From contig RPFO01001162.1 in the NCBI GenBank assembly GCA_009746045.1, forward strand, positions 56,001 through 120,000: DNA of 64,000 nt. The letters run 5' to 3'. Origin of the DNA: Mesostigma viride. Its lineage: Eukaryota; Streptophyta; Mesostigmatophyceae; Mesostigmatales; Mesostigmataceae. The notes under the pieces are model-generated. The model was not told the origin of the DNA. It made no database searches and saw nothing but the letters and a program-made list of their open reading frames with translations. This document shows, piece after piece, positions 43,398 to 53,300 of the stretch. A program made the position numbers and the translations under genes. The stretch's first letter is position 1, and each line of letters starts with the position of its first letter.

Positions 43398-43759
43398 ATA
43401 GAGGGCCTTAGGCCCGACCTGAGGGTGTTGTCCCTCCGGTATGTAGAGTCGCCCTCATATTCTGGCCAGTTGGTTGGCTGTTCTTGGTCCTTAGCGCTGA
43501 TGTGTTTACTCTGTGTGTCCTGCCCAGTGCCGTCCCCCCCGGCCAGGACTCCGTTCCAGGCAGTTAGGGGAACCTACCACCAGGCTTGGTGCTGGCTAAC
43601 CCTACACCACCCGGCGTGGTGGTGGAGACCGTGTGAACTATTGGTGCTTTGTATCTGGGATGGTCTATCGATTGTGTTGGTGTGTGCTGGGTGCGTTAGG
43701 ATTATTTTCCTACCCCTCTGGTTCCCTCCTCTCTGCGTAGGGAGAGGGCTCCCTACCTT

Positions 43760-43773
43760 TTGTGGGGGGGAGG
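43760..43773 (+). promoter_or_regulatory. Polypurine tract
   Basis: TTGTGGGGGGGAGG directly precedes the 3' LTR at 43774 and would prime plus-strand DNA. Similar GGGGGGGAGGGGA tracts occur inside the element at about 36858 and 39330. Confidence 0.8.
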
Positions 43774-44345
43774 TGTTACGTCGCGTAACAATTCGTTGTA
43801 GTTACGGACGTAAATTAGGTCCTTGGCCTCGGTTGTTCCTAGGTTACGTGCAGTTCTAGTTTGGACATGATTGTCCCCGTAACAGTACTGTGGTATAGTG
43901 GGTGCCTTTGGGCGCCGCGCCGCGTACTATATTAGTGGTCCTTATCCTTTTGTAGAATGTAGTGGACAGGCGTGCATCTGTGCACCTGCTTGTGTTTCTG
44001 TGTTTCTGCAGGCGAGGGCCAGGTCGGCCCGAGCCTGTTGGACCGTTGGTGACCATTTATGCACGTTCCACTCCTTGTGTGGTCACTCGGCGTGTGTTAA
44101 GTGAATTGACACATTTAGGCTTGGGTCACGGCAGTGTAGTTGTGTTTCCTTCCTCTATTCCTGGAGTAAACGGGTTTTGGTAAATGGTTGTATGGCGTAT
44201 TATAGCAACACTTACGTTAATGCATTGAGATCAGCTCCGTCACGTTCGTCTTTCGCCAGAGGGTTAAGTAGAGGAGGCCTGACCAGTTTAGGTAGTATCA
44301 GGCCCATTAGAGGTAGAGGTGGAGGTAGATATCCGCGGCGTAACA
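43774..44345 (+). repeat. 3' LTR (572 bp)
   Basis: Same length as the 5' LTR with about two differences by direct reading. Confidence 0.95.
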
Positions 44346-44350
44346 CTTTG
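44346..44350. repeat. Target site duplication of LTR element, right
   Basis: CTTTG, the second copy. Confidence 0.9.
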
Positions 44351-45695
44351 ACACGGTCCTCTGGGAGGCTCTTTGGGCCATCCTAGCTCTGGATCGGGTA
44401 CCACCAGCGTTTATTGCTGCCATTCGTCGACTGTATGAGGGCTCACAGGCAGTAGTGTGGACTGCGGAAGGCACCACCCCACCATTCCCCCTTCACCACG
44501 GGGTGTGGCAAGCTTGTGTCCTGTCCCCATATCTGTTCATTATTGTCGTGGATCACGTCATGCGCTGGGCACGTGCGCGCTTTACTGCCATCATTGGTTC
44601 GAGCCCGGCTTGGACATCCTTAACGAGCGCGAGCATGGCGGGGTTAGCCTTGGCTACCGCCTGGCCGACCTGATTTATGCGGACGACACCACCCTCATCG
44701 CGCGCCCCGAGCACATTCAGACCTGGCTGGACTGTCTGGGCCTGGAGGCGAGGGCGGTGGGGTTGGAGATTAGTGTCAAAACTGAGGCGATGGTGATTGG
44801 GGCCTCCAGCAGCCCACCGCTGCCGCGGCTGCTAGACGGGACGGAGGTCCCGTTCCGCGACCGCTTCAAACTGCTGGGGAGCATGCTCCCTGACACCGCC
44901 GACGATATGGACATCCGCATCGGCCTGGCCTGGGCCAGGCTCCGTTCGCTCTCCACCTACTGGCGCTCGAAGGGCCTGGGCGAGCACTGCAAGCGCATGC
45001 TCTTCAAGGTCTTCGTCCTCACGGTGCTTACGTATGGCGCCGAGGCGTGGACACTCACGGACACAATGGCAGCTAAGCTCGACGGCACAGTTTACAGGAT
45101 GCTCCGACAGGTCCTGAACGTAGGGTTTTCCAAGCGCCCGTCATTAGAGTCTTTGTACCATGGTATGCGCCTCGTATTTCGGACGAGATTAGGCAGCGTA
45201 GGATAGCATATGTAGGACATCTTGCTAGCACCAGCCAGGTCGACACTGCACTTGGTCTGGCCGGCCCCCAGCGGCTTGGCCAGCCAGGGCGGCATATTTC
45301 GACCTGGTCTGGCCCCAAGGACATTCCTAAAAGGGTAGGGAAACATGCCACGAACTAAACTGAGGATGTTGCTGGCAGAGCTAGTGGTCCCAGCCCAGTT
45401 TGAACACCGCATCCACTCTCTCTCCCTTCTTTGGACTGCCATGCAGAACAAGACGCGGTGGCAGAAGATTGTCAAGGCTCACACGCCAGCCCCTGTGGGC
45501 AAGCCACCTCCCCCCAAGAGGAGGAGGCGTTTTGATGAGTAGTGTACTTAGGATTTTCTAGACTAGATAGCTTAGATTTAGGTTAGTTCGATTACGCGGC
45601 TTCCTCCACTCCACCCATCCATCAAGAAATATGTGCTACATGATCTCCCAACGGAGGCATGTTATAATTTAATTTCCAATTTTTAATAGATTATG
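44351..45695 (+). mobile_element. 3' half of the LINE interrupted by the LTR element
   Basis: Continues with LWAILALDRVPPAFIAAIRR, VLSPYLFIIVVDHVM, the catalytic YADDTTLIA, then FKLLGSMLPDTADDMDIRI and VLTVLTYGAEAWTLTD, the thumb/C-terminal pattern of APE-lineage LINEs (RTE/L1-like). Frames change at about 44640 and 45190. Coding remains end in a basic PPPKRRRRFDE at 45541. The 3' untranslated part includes a sequence repeated at 46130-46240. Confidence 0.8.
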
Positions 45696-45700
45696 CTACA
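45590..45700 (+). repeat. Direct repeat A1 (LINE 3' tail-like)
   Basis: Contains atatgtgctacatgatctcc, then caacgga.gcatgttataatt and an AT-rich end; about 110 bp shared with 46130-46240. Confidence 0.8.
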
Positions 45701-45879
45701 AATGTGAGGTGGGCTCAAGACGTCGGCTAATTAAGGCGCAAGCTGATGACCACAAGGTGCCAGAGCTCATTGAAGGTACAATTACGCTGTGCGCTAATAT
45801 CGTTTCAAGTGCTGTAATGCCTAAGCTATCCCATAATCGATTGCCCCCAGCTAGACAACTAGCTTGATGAGTGCTCTAT

Positions 45880-46010
45880 CCCGGGGAAGCCCGGGGGGGC
45901 TTCCACAGTTTCTTGTTGACATAAAGGCGATCCCCGCCCCGCCAGTACACTTGGGGCTTCTCGGGGTTGGTATTGTGGCGGATGTAGTCGGGCCACTGAT
46001 CACGCTACCA
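45880..46010 (-). pseudogene. Unrecognised coding-like fragment
   Basis: Minus strand reads RDQWPDYIRHNTNPEKPQVY and WRGGDRLYVNKKLWKPP, about 42 codons with protein-like composition and GC-rich third positions, bounded by stops. No family recognised; probably a relic of a mobile element or virus. Confidence 0.3.
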
Positions 46011-46129
46011 TAGCCTTCGCAATGGAATTTGCACTCAACATCTCCCGCGCACACCGAATTTCGTCACTTTCTCCCCGAAATTTCGCGGGGCAACTTTGGC
46101 GCGGCGTCGGATTGATGTGGAGTTAGATT

Positions 46130-46240
46130 AGTTCGGCTTCGCGGCTTCGCCCACCTCCATCCATCCAGCAAGGGAATATGTGCTACATGATCTCCCAACG
46201 GAGTCATGTTATAATTTTATTTCATTTTAATTTTTAACGG
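46130..46240 (+). repeat. Direct repeat A2
   Basis: Second copy of the repeat at 45590-45700, perhaps a 5'-truncated LINE tail. Confidence 0.8.
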
Positions 46241-46847
46241 GGACTGGGGTAAAAGACACGGCTAATACACCCTTAGCACACTTTTAGCTTCATGCATTTT
46301 CGGACTTGCATGCTCGTACATAGGTAAGTCAAGACATGCGGTAATGTCTCTTTCCTACGTGCTTAACCTTACAAATCAATGGAAAATAAGAGCGTACAGC
46401 ACATGCAATCGAAAACGGTGTGCTTGTTATTTGAATGCCTCGTAACAATACCCGCTAGCGACCCGCCAGCGTCAATGCAACTACATGTACTGCCCAGCTT
46501 CCCGAGCTCCAAGTTTCAATCACAGTCCCTCAATTGCATGCACACGCCGATTTGCAAATTGAAGCGGGGCCGCCAAGGAAGCCCGCTGCAAATTTGCGTA
46601 ATCTCTGATGCATTATAACCTAAGCCATATTATTACTTGGTCCACAGCAAAACAACGGAACTTGTCCGCAGGTTCGTCTAAAAACCCTTGCCGCATGCTC
46701 GCCAAGGTACAGGGGAGGTCAAACTGCAGCAGTTGTGTCTAATTTTGCCGTCTTGCAAAAACCCACACCCCTTCATTTATGTTTTGATAATGATGCGAGT
46801 GAAACACCCATACGTGGCACAGCGATCCTGTCACCGAACTGGCAGTT
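46241..46847. other. No gene seen
   Basis: Balanced base composition, short open frames only. Confidence 0.4.
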
Positions 46848-46904
46848 GTGAACAGGATACCCGTCGCTGTCGACAAAACGCGTGTGTGTTTTATTACTAC
46901 ACCA

Positions 46905-47438
46905 ATGGTGTCAAAGGTTGGGCGTGACGTGGATGCTGCGTTGAAAAGCACAGCGCAGGAATGCAAGAACGCTGTGCTGACAGTCCCCGGCATGGAGAAC
47001 GCGGAAGCCAAGCCCAAGCAAAAATCACGGACGCCTCGGGAAATAGCAAAAACTCGCGAGCTGCCGTTCAGCGACTTCATCATGGAAACTTGGCAAGATG
47101 CGACGGTGGCTGTGCCCGCGCAGACCGACGATGATGACATGGGCCTAGCGGAGTTCGCTGAGCTGATGCAGTTTTTGCGTGGTTGCGCGGTCTGTCAGCT
47201 TCAGGATTCAAACCGTTTTTGTTTTACGAGCAAGTCAAGGACCTGTTGTTTCATTGCGGGCCCGCAGTGTACACAAACGAGTGGTCACGCGTGTCCAACG
47301 CGTGATACGTTTGGGGCTTGTCGGCGAACCACCATAAATCGTACATCGACGACCGTCCTTCACACTTCAATCCGACCGCATCCATCGTCACTTTCTCGAC
47401 GCCGCGACCACGCCGCGACAACATCGAGACCGTCGTGA
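46905..47438 (+). CDS. Hypothetical protein, unrecognised
   Basis: ATG at 46905. The first 100 residues are protein-like and charged (VGRDVDAALKSTAQECKNAV, LPFSDFIMETWQDA, DDDDMGLAEFAELMQFLRG); the remainder after about 47190 looks like chance coding or intron. A GT near 47178 could be a splice donor. It converges on the minus-strand ORF at 47251-47586. Confidence 0.3.
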   Translation: MVSKVGRDVDAALKSTAQECKNAVLTVPGMENAEAKPKQKSRTPREIAKTRELPFSDFIMETWQDATVAVPAQTDDDDMGLAEFAELMQFLRGCAVCQLQDSNRFCFTSKSRTCCFIAGPQCTQTSGHACPTRDTFGACRRTTINRTSTTVLHTSIRPHPSSLSRRRDHAATTSRPS

Positions 47439-47586
47439 AGAAGGCATTGACGCTTGCTGCCGCGGTGCTCTGTCGCTTCACCTGAATGATGCCGGCCACG
47501 CCCGTTTCATGACGTGATGGATCGCCGATCATCGTTTGCATGAACGATTCACGCGTGAACCTTGGGTTTCGCCTGAACGTTGCCAT
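47251..47586 (-). CDS. Hypothetical protein, unrecognised
   Basis: 111 residues from an ATG at 47586: FRRNPRFTRESFMQTMIGDP, TGVAGIIQVKRQ, SSMYDLWWFADKPQTYHALD. Composition is protein-like throughout, and the same interval on the plus strand is less so. No family recognised; could be a relic of an element. Confidence 0.35.
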   Translation of the reverse strand: MATFRRNPRFTRESFMQTMIGDPSRHETGVAGIIQVKRQSTAAASVNAFFTTVSMLSRRGRGVEKVTMDAVGLKCEGRSSMYDLWWFADKPQTYHALDTRDHSFVYTAGPQ

Positions 47587-47599
47587 GGATGTTGCGACG

Positions 47600-48430
47600 C
47601 GTGGGTGTTGTAGTCGTTAGTCGTGCAGATGGCGAGCTTCTGGCGCTTTATTTGTGGTGGTTTTTGTGAACCCGGTGAAAAGGTTTCGCCAGCGCGCCGA
47701 AGGTCCAGACATTTACACATGAGTGTCCATAAAGAATACCAGAAACTGACACAAGACATATTTGACACACTGGAGGACAACTCGGACGAGGCCACTGGCC
47801 ATTGGCCAGGCCGTAGTCCTAACATCAGACAATCAATCAGTTTTTCGTTTATGTTCCACCCCTGTTCCACCTGATGGTTCTACAGTCCTAGAGCTTGATA
47901 CTCCAGTAATAATTCGTCAATAAGGATCTCCCGCCTCTTTTCGGTGGCCAAGTGAAGGCATTTGGCGGTAGCCCGGTCTACCATCGTAGACTGGGTCTCA
48001 TAGATCACATCTGATTTTTATGTGAGTACAAAGTACAAACAGCTAGACCGACTGTTTGAAGCGCGCAGCATGAAGTCGTTCCATCATCATGGCGCGGTAG
48101 GTACGGACTCATCGTGACGCATGACCGTATGTAGACCAGAGCAGGCGTCGATCCCGTGACATGCCGCTTATCAAAACCGGTCAAATTTCAGCGCGAAAAT
48201 TAAAAATTTCGATTTTGGCTTATTGGCGCCATTGCTCGGGAGGTTAGGCCAAGGCCAACAACCCGTATACCTGCCACGGGCTCGATCTGTCACCGCGTCA
48301 CCCGTTGAAGCATGGAGAACTGCGTTAGTGAGCATGCTTCCACGTTACTGATTCGGGGAAGAACGTGAAATATTTCGACGAGGAAGTAGTTAGAAGTGAC
48401 CTGGTTGGTGCTGTTGATATCACCTAGAAA
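47600..48430. other. No supported gene
   Basis: Mixed composition; an AT-rich spot with aaaattaaaaatttcgatttt at about 48196-48216. Confidence 0.4.
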
Positions 48431-48442
48431 CTGCGCAGCGCT

Positions 48443-49102
48443 ATGGAGGCAGCTGACATTTTTGACGATGTGGAGGTCGCCGAAGAAATGGCACCAATGC
48501 CACAACCTCGGCGTCGCTTGAATAAACTCCGAGAGCCAAAAAAGATTAAGACCTCTGAAAAAGCCGCAGAGCGCAAGGAAGCTTCTGTTTTGGCTAGCTT
48601 TCCCTCTGCACCGGCCGACGGAGGAGAGGATAGGGAAACCGACAGCCCACCTCGGAAGCTTAGTCTCGATGGCAACAGCAAGAAAATACAGGGGACTCTT
48701 GCACACGGTGTAGACGAGGCGTCCAGGCAGCAGCCCTCCAAACGTGCTGCGATTAGAAGCGGCAGTTTGGCAGGGACAGATTCCGATGCTGGCGGCCAGG
48801 ACACCGACGAGGACGACCTTATGGACGGCACGGGCGCTTATGAAGACGAGGAGGCAGAAGAGGTGGAGGAGCAGGACGAGGAATTGGCGTTGGAGAGGGA
48901 GGAAGAAGAAGCTGAGGAACTGGAAGATGTTGACGAGGAAGACGAGTTGGAGTCAGAGGTGACGCGGGCGCGTGAATGCCTACCTGACAGTGACGAGGAG
49001 CTCGGCTGTGGAAAGGAACAGGGGAAAAAGGTAACTACTTGCCCTGGAAACGCTGCAGATGCCAAAGCTCTGCAAGATGCTTGCCGGTGGGCTACTTCTT
49101 GA
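48443..49102 (+). CDS. Acidic hypothetical protein
   Basis: 219 residues from an ATG at 48443. A basic patch (RRRLNKLREPKKIKTSEKAA) is followed by a long Glu/Asp block (about residues 110-180) and SDSDEE-like motifs. Just after the stop another frame reads RLLHDRLWPKNRPINFTQ, hinting that the protein once continued. Acidic N-termini like this occur in piggyBac- and Harbinger-type transposases, but no catalytic motif is visible. Confidence 0.4.
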   Translation: MEAADIFDDVEVAEEMAPMPQPRRRLNKLREPKKIKTSEKAAERKEASVLASFPSAPADGGEDRETDSPPRKLSLDGNSKKIQGTLAHGVDEASRQQPSKRAAIRSGSLAGTDSDAGGQDTDEDDLMDGTGAYEDEEAEEVEEQDEELALEREEEEAEELEDVDEEDELESEVTRARECLPDSDEELGCGKEQGKKVTTCPGNAADAKALQDACRWATS

Positions 49103-49244
49103 GACCTCTTTCGGCTTGGGAGGCTTTTGCATGATCGTCTGTGGCCAAAAAATCGTCCCATCAATTTCACACAACATAGTCAGTTTCCTAACTTATATTA
49201 CCGAAGCTGTCGAAAGTTTAGGGAACGCAGGTTCAAAGGGCTCC

Positions 49245-49590
49245 ACAGGGTAGTCACGCCCAGAGAGCGCAAGGGTGATGCCTCCGCTCTAATCCGCACG
49301 AGGGTGATGCCTCCACTATAGTCTGCACGAGGGTGATGCCTCCGATCTAGTCTGCACGAGGGTGATGCCTCCGCTCTGGTCAGCACGTGGGTGACGCCTC
49401 TGCTCTAGTTCGCATGAGGGGGATGCCTCCGCTCTAGTCCCGCAAGGGTTATGCCTCCGCTCTGGTCAGCACGAGGGTGACTCCTCCGCTCTAGTCCGCA
49501 CGAGGGGGATGCCTCCACTCTAGTCAGCATGATGGTGATGCCTCTGCCCTAGTCCGACGAGGGAGATACCTGCCCTCAAGTCATCACGGG
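49245..49590. repeat. About 29-bp minisatellite, 12 copies
   Basis: Imperfect units based on gagggtgatgcctccgctct followed by agtccgcac. Confidence 0.9.
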
Positions 49591-49980
49591 GAGTATACCT
49601 TCGCGTTGAATTTAGCTGGGCGTCTCACGTTATAAATACATAGGCTGACGACAACATAGGCTGGGCGTCACATTTCACGTCACATGTACATAGAATGTGC
49701 ATGTAGAGGCCGATTGTGCACAGTTCGTCCTGTGCGGTTGCTACCGCATAGGCAGGCCTGCTTCATAGGAACGATCGCATGTGCCAATGGGTGATGGGTG
49801 CTTTGCACCAGGCAGCAGCAGACCAGACCTAACAGCCAGCCCCAAGCTTGCCCTTACGTGTAGGCCGCAAAAGGATGATAAGGGCTTGCAGTTGGATGCT
49901 GGCATCCTCTGTTTGCCTTGCTCAAGCCAATGCACATCCGCTCCATCTCTCGGTCTGTGCCACTGAAGCGCTCCGCCTCG
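49591..49980. other. No gene seen
   Basis: Unique sequence between the 29-bp and GGCT repeats; may be upstream intron or 5' region of the Claspin-like gene. Confidence 0.4.
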
Positions 49981-50220
<240 letters not shown>

Positions 50221-50249
50221 ACGTGCATGTTCTGCGTGGCCGTGTGCAG

Positions 50250-50304
50250 CGGACGCGCCAGGAGCGCAAGGAGGTAGACTGGGGCACCCAGAAGATGCTG
50301 CGAG
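50250..50304 (+). CDS. Candidate Claspin-like exon, TQ-MLR motif
   Basis: 55 bp between gtgtgcag and GTACGC. Encodes RTRQERKEVDWGTQKMLR and ends in phase 1, which fits the exon at 57376 across a 7-kb intron. Confidence 0.5.
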
Positions 50305-53300
50305 GTACGCCCGCGCCGCCCACGACTGGGACCGGTGGCCGCACATGCACCACGTATTTTGCTTACATAATTTTCGCTTGCACCGTCAGCCGCTCGTTTC
50401 CTCACTCTATTGCCAAGCCATGTTTACCCACGCCCAATCGCTGCTGCGGTGTGGAGGGGCAGCCAGGTGCCGTGCACGACAGAGCGGCGGTTGGCACACG
50501 GGACAGTCATGTCCTTACCTGCGGTCACATCCTTTCAATTGCAACCCTGTCTCTGATGGCCCCGGTCCAACTCATCACCCGCCAGCCCGAACGGAATAGG
50601 TTACATGTACATGATTATGCAGCGGTACTGCGCTGGTGAGAAGGCCCCACCCACCCACCCACCCACCCACCCACCCACCCACCCACCCACCCACCCACCC
50701 ACCCACCCACCCACCTTACCCCACCTTACCCGCCCACTGCCGCCGCCATCACCCATCACCCATCCGTTCAACCTCTAGGGACTTGACATGTGCCACATCC
50801 GCCCACTACCAGCGGCTGCATGATATCTCCTCTCCCATCGCGTGTGTCGGGGCCAACGGCTCCCACGGCGACCCCACCCTCGCCTTGCGACCCCGTGTGT
50901 CCAGGCAGCACTGTTGCCCCGCCTACTTCTAACACGTCCACCTGGCAGTTGTGTGCATTGTCTCGGGACTGAGATTACTAAGCGCAAGGCGGCATGACGA
51001 CTCACCGTATGGCATGACAGTGGCGTGCCACATGCAATGTGAGCGGCCTGAATCGCAAGGGGGAATCTTGTGTGCCATTACGGCATTCTAGTTTTTGTGT
51101 CCAGTCCACCACGACTGAGGATAAACATTACCTAGTTCTGAGCTCCGTTAGGCTGGAAAGTAGGATTGGGGGGTGGCACAGAGCAGCCTAGTCCTGAGGC
51201 AGCGCGGGGCCTAAAGTTGCATTTTGCGCCAATGACTACCTTCCGAGCCACCCGTTGGCTACATGGGTTCAAGCCTTGTATTGTGACCCTCACCCCCCTC
51301 AAGGCCCGTTTGTTGACAAGGTGCAGTGTTTGAACCCGCGGTCTCACGGCTTCACGTCAGGGCCTGGTTTAGGTGTGCTGCACGTCAGGGCCTGGTTTAG
51401 GTGTGCTGCACGTCAGGGCCTGGTTTGGGTGTGCTGCACGTCAGGGCCTGGTTCGGGTGTGCTGAACGTCAGGGCCTGGTTTGGGTGTGCTGCATGTCAG
51501 GGCCTGGTTTGGGTGTGCTGCACGTCAGGGCCTGGTTTGGGTGTGCTGCACCCCAGGGCCTGGTTTGGGTGTGCTGCACGTCAGGGCCTGGTTTGGGTGT
51601 GCTGCACGTCAGGTCCTGGTTTGGGTGTGCTGCACGTCAGGTCCTGGTTTGGGTGTGCTGAACGTCAGAGCCTGGTTTGGGTGTGCTGAACGTCAGAGCC
51701 TGGTTTGGGTGTGCTGCACGTCAGGGCCTGGTTTGGGTGTGCTGCACGCCAGGGCCTGGTTCGGGTGTGCTGCACGTCACAGCCTGGTTTGAGTGTGCTG
51801 CACGTCAGGGCCTGGTTTAGCTGTGCTGCACGCCAGGGCCTGGTTTGGGTGTGCTGCACGTCAGGGCCTGGTTTGGGTGTGCTGCACGTCAGGTCCTGGT
51901 TTGGGTGTGCTGAACGTCAGAGCCTGGTTTGGGTGTGCTGAACGTCAGAGCCTGGTTTGGGTGTGCTGCACGTCAGGGCCTGGTTTGGGTGTGCTGCACG
52001 CCAGGGCCTGGTTTGGGTGTGCTGCACGTCAGATCCTGGTTTGGGTGTGCTGCACGCCAGGGCCTGGTTTGGGTGTGCTGCACGTCAGGGCCTGCTTTGG
52101 GTGTGCTGAACGTCAGGGCCTGGTTTGGGTGTGCTGCACGCCAGGGCCTGGTTCGGGTGTGCTGAACGTCAGGTCCTGGTTTGGGTGTGCTGCACGCCAG
52201 GGCCTGGTTTAGGTGTGCTGAACGTCAGGTCCTGGTTTGGGTGTGCTGCACAGCAGGGCCTGGTTTGGGTGTGCTGCACGCCAGGGCCTGGTTCGGGTGT
52301 GCTGCACGCCAGGGCCTGGTTTGGGTGTGCTGCACGTCAGGTCCTGGTTTGGGTGTGCTGCACGTCAGGGCCTGGTTTGGGTGTGCTGCACGTCAGGGCC
52401 TGGTTTGGGTGTGCTGCACGCCAGGGCCTGGTTTGGGTGTGCTGCACGTCAGGTCCTGGTTTGGGTGTGCTGCACGCCAGGGCCTGGTTTGGGTGTGCTG
52501 CACGCCAGGGCCTGGTTTGGGTGTGCTGCACGGCAGGTCCTGGTTTGGGTGTGCTGCACGCCAGGGCCTGGTTTGGGTGTGCTGCACGCCAGGGCCTGGT
52601 TTAGGTGTGCTGCACGCCAGGGCCTGGTTTGGGTGTGCTGCACGTCAGGGCCTGGTTTAGGTGTGCTGCACGTCAGGGCCTGGTTTGGGTGTGCTGCACG
52701 TCAGGGCCTGGTTCGGGTGTGCTGCACGTCAGGGCCTGGTTTGGGTGTGCTGCACGTCAGGGCCTGGTTTGGGTGTGCTGCACGCCAGGGCCTGGTTTGG
52801 GTGTGCTGCACGCCAGGGCCTGGTTTGGGTGTGCTGCACGGCAGGGCCTGGTTTGGGTGTGCTGCACGTCAGGGCCTGGTTTGGGTGTGCTGCACGTCAG
52901 GGCCTGGTTTGGGTGTGCTGCACGTCAGGGCCTGGTTTGGGTGTGCTGCACGTCAGGTCCTGGTTTGGGTGTGCTGCACGCCAGGGCCTGGTTTGGGTGT
53001 GCTGCACGTCAGGTCCTGGTTTGGGTGTGCTGCACGCCAGGGCCTGGTTTGGGTGTGCTGCACGCCAGGGCCTGGTTTGGGTGTGCTGCACGCCAGGACC
53101 TGGTTTGGGTGTGCTGCACGTCAGGGCCTGGTTTGGGTGTGCTGCACGTCAGGTCCTGGTTTGGGTGTGGTGCACGCCAGGGCCTGGTTTGGGTGTGCTG
53201 CACGTCAGGGCCTGGTTTGGGTGTGCTGCACGCCAGGGCCTGGTTTGGGTGTGCTGCACGTCGGGGCCTGGTTTGGGTGTGCTGCACGTCAGGTCCTGGT

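Larger units (their letters stand above)
33558..44345 (+). mobile_element. Young Ty3/gypsy LTR retrotransposon with extra ORFs (10.8 kb)
   Basis: TG...CA LTRs of 572 bp at both ends differ at only about 2 positions (0.35%), so insertion is recent. It is flanked by a 5-bp target duplication, CTTTG, at 33553-33557 and 44346-44350. Order: LTR, primer-binding site, small viroplasmin-like ORF, gag with zinc knuckle, protease-RT-RNase H, integrase with a C-terminal chromodomain-like segment, two further ORFs, polypurine tract, LTR. The PR-RT-RH-IN order defines Ty3/gypsy (Metaviridae). It looks nearly whole, with perhaps one or two breaks. It sits inside a LINE reverse transcriptase gene. Confidence 0.95.
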
